Assembly (NCBI RefSeq): GCF_015832195.1 | Contig: NC_052019.1 | Location: 45,635,016 to 45,699,015 of the forward strand | Direction: 5' to 3' | Source of the DNA: Motacilla alba alba | Lineage: Eukaryota > Chordata > Aves > Passeriformes > Motacillidae | DNA length: 64,000 bases | Part shown: positions 55,801 to 61,187 of the stretch, one piece after another | How the letters are laid out: each line of letters starts with the position of its first letter | How positions within the stretch are numbered: the stretch's first letter is position 1 | Translations under genes and position numbers: made by a program | Notes under the pieces: generated by a model | Told to the model about the DNA's origin: nothing | Databases searched by the model: none | What the model saw: the letters and a program-made list of their open reading frames with translations, nothing else

Positions 55801-58800
55801 CAGACAACAGAGGGAATTCCTAAAAATGGGAAGCCATACTTCATCACTAATAGTAGTGCAAAATCAAAGCCAGCTGCTGTGACATGTTTGTATTATTTTT
55901 AATATTAAGGAAAAAATACAAGGGGGCTTTAGCACATTCCTTGAGAGAAACTAATGACCTGAACAAGCCAGTACACCAGCCAAGGACTCTTCTTTTGCTC
56001 CTCTCCATAAGATCTGAAAACAATACAAGTGTAATGTATCATGCAAAGTAGGGAAGGACTGCTATTTCTTTTTCATTAATGGGGAAATGAAATGTGCAGA
56101 CAGAGGAACAGTTTTACCAAAGGACTTAAGTGCTTACGGCTAGATTTGGGAACCCACAGAAGCATCTAGGCAGGTCTATGTCCAAAATCTACATTTCCAA
56201 AGTTTCTGCTTTCCTGCTCCCTACCTGCATATGCACATCAATTTAAATAGTCATGATTCCAAGGTATCTCACGATCTGCTTTAGGGCATGTCCAAAAGCA
56301 CCTTTTTCCTGATGGGGATTGTATGATCTGTCTGAACAGGATCCCCAAATGAGGCATTTTTCTCCCTAAGCCTCTCAAGGATCTCAGAGCACATCTCTAC
56401 CTGTTTTCCACAAAGTGTGCTGGGATATTTGAATCTAAGCAACAGCAGACCCTGGACATGTGCCCAGTTTGTAAACCAAAGACCTTATAGCAATGCTTTG
56501 GCAAACCTTTGCCTTCAGAGATAAACATCTGGGGAGCAGCTCAGCCCTAGGAGCTGACTTTCAGTGTCATTGAGTCTCTCTAAAGGTGCCGCTGCTTCTA
56601 ACACTGCACAGAAGGAATATTAGAGTAGTATGAATTACATATTGGATCTCCTTCTCACCTCAGCCCTCTTCTCTTTACCATCCACTATTAACAAACTTGT
56701 TTGATCATTGCTGTTACCTGATCTGATTTGTATTTGCTTGGAACATGACAACAACAGAACTATTTGGGTTGAAATTTTCCAAGAATGGTGTGTACCTCAG
56801 GCAAAGGCAAAATAAAAATGCTAATTCCAGTCAGCATTGTTTTTAAGTAGAAAGCTGGGGGAAAATGCATTTTTGATAAGTAATAAAACCCTTCCCTCAC
56901 TGTCCTTCCTCACCCCATCCTATCCCCTACCCTCTGCTGCATAGCAACAACTTGGCTGTTGGGTGCTTTACTTTCAAAGCTGTACTTTCCACCGTCATGG
57001 ACATCACCTCTGCCACCCCCACAAGCAATCTGCCCAAACTCAATCACATGAAAAATATTTCAGAATTTACCATTCATTCATTCTTATTAAAGCCCTTCTC
57101 AAGCCTAACACACTCACACCCACAAGCTCCTTTCTGCCTTGAGAGTTTTCAGACTGCTGGCTAGGATCATCCTTGCAATTGCAGTTTCCAGCATTCAATT
57201 CAAGAAGTAGGAACAGTCAAAGTGAGCTTACATTTTATACTTTCTTTAGTTTTAGAGTTCTCCTTTCTTACTGGTATCAGATGCTTGGCCCTTGTCTACC
57301 TATACTGTCTTGCCTTGAGGGACAGGCACTCACCTCTCCTCAACTCTCCTCTGCAACTCAGAAGATCTGTGTTCCGGTCCTGCTGTTCTGGGGTTGTGAC
57401 AGACCTGGGACTATACATTTAATATCTAGATATCCTTCACCAATGAAAAGTAACACAGCTCAACTTAGAAGGATGTGAGGAGGTTGCACTGTAAAACTGC
57501 TGTGGAGATGTCAGGTGCTCAAAGTATGAAACCAAAGCTGCTCAAAGTATAAAACCAAAGCACCTTTTAAGTCAGAGCAGTGCTGAGGTCATATATGGAG
57601 GAAAACAAGAGGAAAAGAGCTGCCAGGTGTTCGAGCTGTTCCCTGCATGACTGCTCCACAGGAAAAATCAATGCTTGCTTTATCCTCTACCTCTTGGATC
57701 TGCTGCCGCTGGTGCCTGTCACTGCTGCTACTCCTGTTGGTGGCTGAATGGAGCTGATGAGACTCACTCACGACACCATTGTCCCAGGAGGACAAAGAAA
57801 TGCCATGAAAACACATCATTGTTTGTCTCCATGTTCCTGCTACAGGGCCTTGTAAAAGTCTAGCCAAGTTTATCTTCCAGCTGTAAAGGCTGGAATAAAT
57901 CACTTCAGAAATGTAAATATCAGAAAATGGGTGAGTGTCCTCTCCATACATTAACTGTGAAGAGAAGCCTTTGAGCAGTGGGCAATAGCTTTTTCAAGCT
58001 TCCACCTTGAAGCAGTACAAACCTGGTAAGTGGAATGGGTTAGCTGAACTGGTAGAGACTTTGTAATCTTTCAATAACTGTTTATATATTAATAAGGAAG
58101 AGCTGGAGCACAGAAAAAAAAAAAAAAAAAGGTAAAATATGACCCTAATTGTTTAGACTTTCCTACATATAATTTAAACCAGCTGCAAGAGAGACAGGGA
58201 AGTTCTGGTTTGAATATTCCTCAGGCTTACAACACCAAGGAGGTATGCTATCAGGAAAACTATCAGAACATTTTACACCAAAACTGTTACCTTGGGGATA
58301 ACAGGACAGAGTGGTGATAGTTGTATGCTATTTATTGTACTAGAGAGATAAAAACAGGCCTTGATCCCTCCAGCTCCTTGAGGGAGCCATTCAGTTCAAA
58401 GGTCAGCTTGGACCAGTAGAGTTTGAAAAGGTTTTTCAGAATAATAATTATAACAAACCCCTCATCTCTCCAGCCCACATTCAGTAGTCAGAAGCCAAAG
58501 GGCTTTGACTACAGCATCCTCCTTAGGGGAATGAGAAAACTAAAGAACAGCCCAGAAATGTCAGTAAGTTGGTGAGAGACAAGACTGAAAAGCTGAAACA
58601 GGAATAGAGCAGGCCTGAGCAAGTAAAAATAGATAAGAAAGCTTAATAAATAAAACTGCTTTACTTGATCTGTCCATTCTCAGTATAGGTGGTCCTATAA
58701 AACCCAACCAGCGAACCATTCAGCCAGCCTTGAAACTTCAGGGTGAGCACATAGGGATCACTTTCATCAGTGACAGGGAGCTCTGCTGCTGCCTTCATCA

Positions 58801-59281
58801 CAATGTATTCTTGGGGCTTGTATTCAAAGCAGTCATTCACAGCAATCTGCTGTCCTGAAGATTTCCGGAGGGTGGGTATTTCTGTAACCTTGGTGTCTCG
58901 CAGGTGAAGCCACAGGGAGCTGGTCGGTTTTTCCAAAGCAATAGATATACTGACTGTCCCACTGTAAGTGTCTTGCTCCATTTCAGGCTTGATTTCCAGA
59001 TCATAGTGGACAGGCTTGACATAAGTGGGCAGCCTAAAATCTCTCCAGTCTCCAGTGTCATCATTCTTGGAAGGACAGGGACCCAAATCCACTGGGGGTG
59101 GAGGCTGTTCCGTTGTCGTCTGCTCTGTTGTTGGTTGCTCTGTTGCCTCTGGAGCTTTAGGTCTGCTCAATCCCACACCAAGCCCCACAGCAAGTCCTAC
59201 AACAACCACGACTCCACAGATGATAGCCACATGCTTTTTCTTCATGCAGTACCTCTTGGACTTCTCATCCTCAAAATCCAT
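25810..59281 (-). CDS. ENPEP: Glutamyl aminopeptidase (aminopeptidase A), spliced CDS of 20 exons
   Basis: Known role of the family: a type II membrane ectoenzyme of peptidase family M1 that removes N-terminal Glu or Asp, for example converting angiotensin II to angiotensin III. It acts as a Zn2+ enzyme modulated by Ca2+. Seen: 20 exons joined by GT-AG introns in consistent phase give 948 residues (human 957). Order: short cytosolic tail 1-16, transmembrane segment about 17-38, Thr/Pro-rich stalk about 39-70, then the M1 ectodomain. GAMEN is at 348-352, HELVH at 384-388, the third zinc ligand E407 in NEGF, and catalytic Tyr at 470; each sits a constant 9 residues before its human counterpart. 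D212 in DHEPTD aligns with the human Ca2+/acidic-specificity residue Asp221. No frameshift or premature stop was seen. The start at 59281 gives a tail most like the mammalian one; an in-frame ATG lies 9 bases upstream. Exact species is unknown. Confidence 0.97.
26226..26304 (-). CDS. ENPEP: ENPEP exon 19
   Basis: A 79-base exon encoding [20 protein letters not shown] and ELQLWQ (869-894). Acceptor TTTCTAG|G, donor CAG|GTATGG. It matches the mammalian segment [20 protein letters not shown]. Confidence 0.95.
26305..27089 (-). other. ENPEP intron 18
   Basis: 785 bases; nothing recognised. The next intron, 19 (25975-26225), is 251 bases and has an A-run at about 26147-26161. Confidence 0.85.
27090..27230 (-). 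CDS. ENPEP: ENPEP exon 18
   Basis: Encodes [20 protein letters not shown] and on to LNWQYLVD (822-867), with split R821 and R868. Acceptor CCCTCAG|A. The donor AG|GTACTC is weak. Translation reads open past the donor, but the mammalian alignment resumes only in exon 19. Length 141 bases. Confidence 0.95.
27231..29033 (-). other. ENPEP intron 17
   Basis: 1,803 bases with a three-copy AT-rich tandem repeat at 28081-28134. No other feature recognised. Confidence 0.85.
28081..28134 (+). repeat. Three-copy AT-rich tandem repeat
   Basis: CTAAATATTTTTGAA is repeated three times with slightly different spacers (TT, CTCT, TCT), in ENPEP intron 17. Confidence 0.9.
29034..29204 (-). CDS. ENPEP: ENPEP exon 17
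   Basis: A 171-base exon encoding [20 protein letters not shown] and on to RNITLLD (765-820), with split codons at both ends. Acceptor TTTTAG|T, donor AG|GTGATT (non-consensus after GT). It matches the mammalian [14 protein letters not shown] segment; a sequon lies in NIT. Confidence 0.95.
29316..29417 (-). CDS. ENPEP: ENPEP exon 16
   Basis: Encodes [20 protein letters not shown] and on to HGWLQGE (731-763), with split codons for R730 and T764. The acceptor is (CT)n-TTTCCAAG|G, so the polypyrimidine tract is itself a dinucleotide microsatellite. Donor AC|GTGAGT. A sequon lies in NAS. Confidence 0.94.
29425..29444 (+). repeat. (AG)10 microsatellite in the ENPEP exon 16 acceptor
   Basis: On the sense strand this is (CT)10 followed by TTTCCAAG|G, so it makes up the polypyrimidine tract. 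Confidence 0.95.
29525..29598 (-). CDS. ENPEP: ENPEP exon 15
   Basis: A 74-base exon encoding [20 protein letters not shown] and DHLQ (706-729), plus two bases of R730. Acceptor CCTCAG|GAA, donor AG|GTGGGA. It belongs to the C-terminal alpha-helical repeats. Confidence 0.94.
29599..30371 (-). other. ENPEP intron 14
   Basis: 773 bases; nothing recognised. Introns 15 (29418-29524) and 16 (29205-29315) nearby are only 107 and 111 bases, so exons 15-17 form a tight cluster. Confidence 0.85.
30372..30522 (-). CDS. ENPEP: ENPEP exon 14
   Basis: Encodes [20 protein letters not shown] and on to DKNLYPRFQ (656-705). Acceptor TTCCACAG|A. The donor CAG|GTGATG departs from the GTRAGT consensus. The phase fits both neighbours; length 151 bases. 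Confidence 0.94.
30523..31307 (-). other. ENPEP intron 13
   Basis: 785 bases; no feature recognised. The preceding intron 12 (31364-31481) is only 118 bases. Confidence 0.85.
31308..31363 (-). CDS. ENPEP: ENPEP exon 13
   Basis: A 56-base exon, too short to show as an ORF, encoding [18 protein letters not shown] (637-654) and two bases of R655. It corresponds to the conserved ADRAxLxDDAF motif at the start of the helical C-terminal domain. Acceptor ATACAG|AGG, donor AG|GTAACT. It is separated from exon 12 by only 118 bases. Confidence 0.94.
31482..31609 (-). CDS. ENPEP: ENPEP exon 12
   Basis: Encodes [20 protein letters not shown] and on to LLLQNHS (595-636). Acceptor TTTGTAG|GA, donor TCA|GTGAGT. 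The [12 protein letters not shown] core matches mammalian ENPEP. Length 128 bases. Confidence 0.95.
31610..33250 (-). other. ENPEP intron 11
   Basis: 1,641 AT-rich bases; no exon or repeat family recognised. Confidence 0.85.
33251..33330 (-). CDS. ENPEP: ENPEP exon 11
   Basis: An 80-base exon encoding [20 protein letters not shown] and NASDST (568-593), with split codons at both ends (G567 and G594). Acceptor TTTCAG|T, donor ACAG|GTAAAT. It is the small beta-sandwich domain; a sequon lies in NAS. Confidence 0.94.
33331..34381 (-). other. ENPEP intron 10
   Basis: 1,051 bases; nothing recognised besides a short TTTG run near 33405-33420. Confidence 0.8.
34382..34533 (-). CDS. ENPEP: ENPEP exon 10
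   Basis: Encodes [20 protein letters not shown] and on to NASHPPSDL (517-566) and two bases of G567. Acceptor TTCACAG|GCA, donor GG|GTAAGT. It includes [11 protein letters not shown], the conserved end of the catalytic domain, and an N-glycosylation sequon in NAS. Length 152 bases. Confidence 0.95.
34910..35635 (+). mobile_element. Possible LTR-like element, unclassified
   Basis: Begins TGTCCTGGTTTGAG, the terminal motif shared by several avian LTR families, and runs to the (AAAAG)n array. No matching CA end or partner repeat was identified. The assignment rests on the terminus only. Confidence 0.25.
35637..35861 (+). repeat. (AAAAG)n pentanucleotide array
   Basis: About 45 units, almost pure, with a single shortened unit (GAA) near 35762. 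On the ENPEP sense strand it is (CTTTT)n inside intron 9. It yields long spurious ORFs in several frames. Confidence 0.98.
35998..36063 (-). CDS. ENPEP: ENPEP exon 9
   Basis: A 66-base exon encoding [20 protein letters not shown] plus EE (495-516). Acceptor CTCTCTAG|GCA, donor GAG|GTGTGT. A long (CTTTT)n tract in sense orientation begins about 137 bases past the donor. Confidence 0.95.
36064..37460 (-). other. ENPEP intron 8
   Basis: 1,397 bases; no repeat family or extra exon recognised. Confidence 0.85.
37461..37526 (-). CDS. ENPEP: ENPEP exon 8
   Basis: A 66-base exon encoding [20 protein letters not shown] plus CQ (473-494). Acceptor CCTCAG|GGT, donor CAG|GTAAAA. It aligns with the human segment starting GSSILRMLEDW. 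Confidence 0.95.
37527..41623 (-). other. ENPEP intron 7
   Basis: 4,097 bases. Holds an A19 run at 37625-37643 and a 17-bp tandem duplication at 39686-39719. No other exon recognised. Confidence 0.85.
39686..39719 (+). repeat. 17-bp tandem duplication
   Basis: CAAGCCAAATTATAACC is followed by CAAGCCAAATTATATCC, in intron 7. Confidence 0.9.
41624..41758 (-). CDS. ENPEP: ENPEP exon 7: catalytic tyrosine
   Basis: Encodes [16 protein letters not shown] and on to [12 protein letters not shown] (428-472), 45 codons as in human. Y470 is the conserved transition-state-stabilising tyrosine of M1 peptidases. Acceptor CTCAG|CCT, donor AAG|GTAGGA. Confidence 0.97.
41759..43382 (-). other. ENPEP intron 6
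   Basis: 1,624 bases. Contains short A runs near 42182 and 42242; nothing else recognised. Confidence 0.85.
43383..43496 (-). CDS. ENPEP: ENPEP exon 6: third zinc ligand
   Basis: Encodes [20 protein letters not shown] and on to EPDWNM (390-427), 38 codons. E407 in NEGF is the third zinc ligand, completing HEXXH-X18-E with exon 5. Acceptor TTGTAG|TGG, donor ATG|GTAATT. Confidence 0.96.
43497..44122 (-). other. ENPEP intron 5
   Basis: 626 bases separating the HELVH exon from the third-zinc-ligand exon. No feature seen inside. Confidence 0.85.
44123..44277 (-). CDS. ENPEP: ENPEP exon 5: GAMEN and HELVH zinc motif
   Basis: Encodes [20 protein letters not shown] and on to [13 protein letters not shown] (339-389). 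GAMEN (348-352) binds the substrate N-terminus in the M1 family. HELVH (384-388) supplies two zinc-ligand histidines and the catalytic glutamate E385. The intron falls directly after the HELVHQ glutamine. Acceptor GCAG|AT, donor CAG|GTATAT; 155 bases. Confidence 0.97.
44278..46411 (-). other. ENPEP intron 4
   Basis: 2,134 bases with a C14 homopolymer at 45586-45599. Nothing else recognised. Confidence 0.85.
46412..46532 (-). CDS. ENPEP: ENPEP exon 4
   Basis: Too short to stand out as an ORF; found by translation between TTTTACAG|CTG and TTGG|GTAACT. Encodes [20 protein letters not shown] and on to LSYSLPKL (298-337) plus the first base of D338. Sequons lie in NVT and NLS. Length 121 bases, in phase with exon 5. 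Confidence 0.95.
46533..50647 (-). other. ENPEP intron 3
   Basis: 4,115 bases. Holds an A/C-rich low-complexity stretch at about 47975-48049 and a short (ATTTCAG)n run near 49902-49922. No other exon or repeat family was recognised. Confidence 0.85.
47975..48049 (+). repeat. A/C-rich low-complexity tract
   Basis: C7 and C8 runs followed by long A runs with AACC and AAAC units, in ENPEP intron 3. Confidence 0.85.
50648..50779 (-). CDS. ENPEP: ENPEP exon 3
   Basis: Encodes residues 254-297 (44 codons, same as the human exon), from [17 protein letters not shown] to SASGKP. Acceptor CTGCAG|CAA, donor CCT|GTAAGT. It includes the strongly conserved [15 protein letters not shown] stretch of the N-terminal domain. 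The first eight residues differ much from mammals, a fast-evolving surface segment. Confidence 0.96.
51400..51716 (+). mobile_element. CR1 LINE 3'-end fragment in ENPEP intron 2
   Basis: Matches the CR1 3' region: a block like GATTTTAGGAAAACGTTTTTC, then AACAGGGTCCCCAGG, then GGAGTTGGACTTGATG, and the terminal TTCTATGGTTCTA repeat. It contains no usable ORF. It lies antisense to ENPEP. The left boundary is approximate because divergence grows toward 51400. Confidence 0.85.
52835..52872 (+). repeat. Poly(T) run of 38 bases
   Basis: Uninterrupted T38 preceded by a TTTC-rich stretch, in ENPEP intron 2. On the sense strand it is A38. Confidence 0.95.
53643..53784 (-). CDS. ENPEP: ENPEP exon 2
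   Basis: Completes K206 and encodes 207-253, starting [18 protein letters not shown]. The acceptor is TTTCAG|G and the donor CAG|GTATGT. It carries D212 and D217 of the DHEPTD segment; D212 aligns with human Asp221, known to govern Ca2+ modulation and acidic-residue preference. FDEP, conserved across M1 peptidases, follows. Length 142 bases, phase consistent with both neighbours. Confidence 0.96.
53785..58664 (-). other. ENPEP intron 1
   Basis: 4,880 bases, GT-AG. Holds a 23-bp tandem duplication at 57516-57561 and an A17-18 run near 58114-58131. A faintly MIR-like stretch lies around 56085-56180. No other exon was recognised. Confidence 0.85.
57516..57561 (+). repeat. 23-bp tandem duplication
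   Basis: TGCTCAAAGTATGAAACCAA plus AGC is followed directly by a copy differing at one base (G to A), in intron 1. Confidence 0.9.
58665..59281 (-). CDS. ENPEP: ENPEP exon 1: cytosolic tail, membrane anchor, stalk, start of ectodomain
   Basis: Encodes residues 1-205 and two bases of K206. The tail is [12 protein letters not shown] with basic residues, then a Val/Gly/Leu-rich transmembrane helix (about 17-38). A stalk follows with repeated T-E-Q units and PPPP (47-63), then the first beta-domain ending [21 protein letters not shown], closely matching mammalian ENPEP. An N-glycosylation sequon is at N188. The donor is AA|GTAAAG. ATG at 59290 would add three residues (MQG), and an in-frame TAA lies further upstream, near 59324. 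The ATG at 59281 is preferred because it aligns with the mammalian start. Confidence 0.95.
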
Positions 59282-59540
59282 GCCCTGCATCTCTGCTCCT
59301 AGATCTGTACTCGGAGCAAAACATTAACCAAAAAAAAGCTTATTAGTCACTTCAGCACTTGCATTCAGTAAACTCAGCAGTCTTGGTTCGTATTTTAATT
59401 GTGTAGCTATAGCTGTTCTCTGCCTGTTTCCCGCACCTCGCTTTCCACGAGACACTCAATTAATTAAAGACAACAAGCATTTGGAGGAAACGTGAGTGAT
59501 CAAAGTGCAGCTGGTCTGGGAGACGGAGGGAACTGACACA
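59282..59540 (-). other. ENPEP: Probable ENPEP 5' UTR
   Basis: Sequence between the candidate TATA-like promoter and the start codon. An in-frame TAA upstream of the ATG pair marks the non-coding limit. No splice acceptor is needed to reach the promoter, so a single-exon leader is the simplest reading. The transcription start has not been observed. Confidence 0.4.
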
Positions 59541-59566
59541 GAAGAACATTGTTTCTGCCGTGCTCC

Positions 59567-59596
59567 CCTTATAAGCAGCACAACCCCACCCCCCAG
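59567..59596 (-). promoter_or_regulatory. Candidate ENPEP core promoter: TATA-like box plus CACCC/GC box
   Basis: On the minus strand GCTTATAAGG lies at 59567-59576. A GGGGGGTGGGG (CACCC-type) box lies just upstream at about 59584-59594. Transcription would start near 59540, about 260 bases before the ATG. A second AT-rich TATA-like stretch is at about 59619-59629. Confidence 0.4.
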
Positions 59597-60517
59597 CTCC
59601 TCCTGTTCTGGCCTGAGTTAAATATAAAACAGTGCTATGTTAATCAGCAGTCAGGAGATGATCAGATGCCAAAGCTCTGTCAGCAGCTTTCAGAAGGAGT
59701 TTGCAGATGGAGGCAAACCCTCAACCTTCACCACTACCTCTTCCTTTTTTTCCTCTGCTGTGTCTTGTTTAGGTTTTTGAGGTTTTGGCTGTTTTTTTTT
59801 TCTTCCTCTTACTAACAAAGATTTCCTTGAATTTCCACCCTATAGTTTGTGAAATGACATCTCAAAACTTGCAAAAATCACATATATCTTTCAGCTGTTT
59901 CCCCTCTTTTCTGGGCTCATTTACCTTTGCCGAGTAACTCAAGGCAGTCACAGACAGATGAATTCACAGTGGAACAATAAATTTTGATCACTGCTTCAAA
60001 CTTTAAAAGTTGTCCAACTCCTCTCCCCCTCATAGGGCCAGTTTTCCAGGAGATTGACCATAACCATGCATGCAAGCTGGTAGCCTGGGACAGCATTGCT
60101 TTGTCAGTCAGCACAATTACAGTGCTGCCTGTGAACTCTTGCTGTGAGGGACACTTCTAAGTATGATTTATGCACTAAAGATCTAATTTACCATTTATTG
60201 CTTGTCATCACAATGTGGCACTTCATTGAAGCAAATTAATTGAATAGAGCCTGATTCTGCTTGAGGGAACTTTTTGTAAGGCCTTGGTAAGCCTGCAAGA
60301 AAGATGTTGCTAATGCAGTATGAAACTGAGCACAGTGGTAGTCTTGACCTTGTTTGAAACTGGACTAAAGGAAAATAGTGTAGAATAAAAATGCCAGTCT
60401 CTGCATCTCTTAACCCTATTTCTCCACTTATGTAGTCCACTTGAGTAGATTTTTTAATCAGGCACATCAGTTTGGCTTTGTGCCTCCTGATTTAGTTTAT
60501 TAGGAGACATAATATTA

Positions 60518-60600
60518 GGATTATTATAACTTTTATTAATATTATTATTGTTTCATTAATATTAGGATTATTATCATATTAGGATTATTATCACTTTTTA
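60518..60600 (+). repeat. AT-rich degenerate repeat with ATTAGGATTATTAT units
   Basis: ATTAGGATTATTAT recurs three times with intervening ATTAATATTATT stretches, ending about 45 bases before the (CCCTT)n array. Confidence 0.75.
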
Positions 60601-60645
60601 CATCAGTTACAACTCTCTGACTACTGAGCCTTGCCTTTCTTTTCT

Positions 60646-60790
60646 CCCTTCCCTTCCCTTCCCTTCCCTTCCCTTCCCTTCCCTTCCCTTCCCTTCCCTT
60701 CCCTTCCCTTCCCTTCCCTTCCCTTCCCTTCCCTTCCCTTCCCTTCCCTTCCCTTCCCTTCCCTTCCCTTCCCTTCCCTTCCCTTCCCTT
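60646..60790 (+). repeat. (CCCTT)29 pentanucleotide array
   Basis: 29 uninterrupted units, followed by a CCCC-T(10) tail. It reads (AAGGG)n on the ENPEP sense strand, about 1.1 kb upstream of the candidate promoter. Confidence 0.98.
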
Positions 60791-61070
60791 CCCCTTTTTT
60801 TTTCAGATGGATGAAGTTTCACCTGAATGGATTGACTTATGTTTTAGAATTAGTTAACACATGCTTCAAGTGAGATGCACTAAGCTGGGGAATTTCACCC
60901 AGTCTGTTTAGAAATTGATCTGTTCATAAGCCACACTTCTAAATACTGTAAGTCACTATAGGGAACTTTAGGCACCTACTTTGCATCCACACACTGCTAT
61001 TTATATATCATCTTGTTTTAAAGGCAAGGGTTTCCTACAGGAACAGAGAAATAAAATGGTTTGGGTGTGT

Positions 61071-61187
61071 TTCTTTTCTTTTTTTTTCTTTTTTTTTTTT
61101 TAGGTTTTTTTTGGGGGGGTTTTTTGTTTGTTTGTTGAGGGGGTTTTTTTTTGTTGTTGTTGTTGTTTTTTGGTGGGGTTTTTTTGG
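61071..61187 (+). repeat. T/G-rich low-complexity tract
   Basis: Long T runs interspersed with G7, G5 and G4 runs and (GTT)n, in the ENPEP upstream flank. Spacing between G runs is long, so a stable quadruplex is not obvious. Confidence 0.85.

Noticed and set aside
56085..56180. Possible third MIR fragment in ENPEP intron 1
   Set aside because: Only scattered similarity (GGGGAAATGAAATGTGCAGA, AGGACTTAAGTGCTT); too weak to call by eye.
60607..60873. ORFs of repeated GREGK or FPSLP
   Set aside because: They are translations of the (CCCTT)n array.
61071..61187. G-quadruplex in the T/G-rich tract
   Set aside because: Only three G runs of four or more, spaced 17-31 bases apart, so a canonical quadruplex is not supported.
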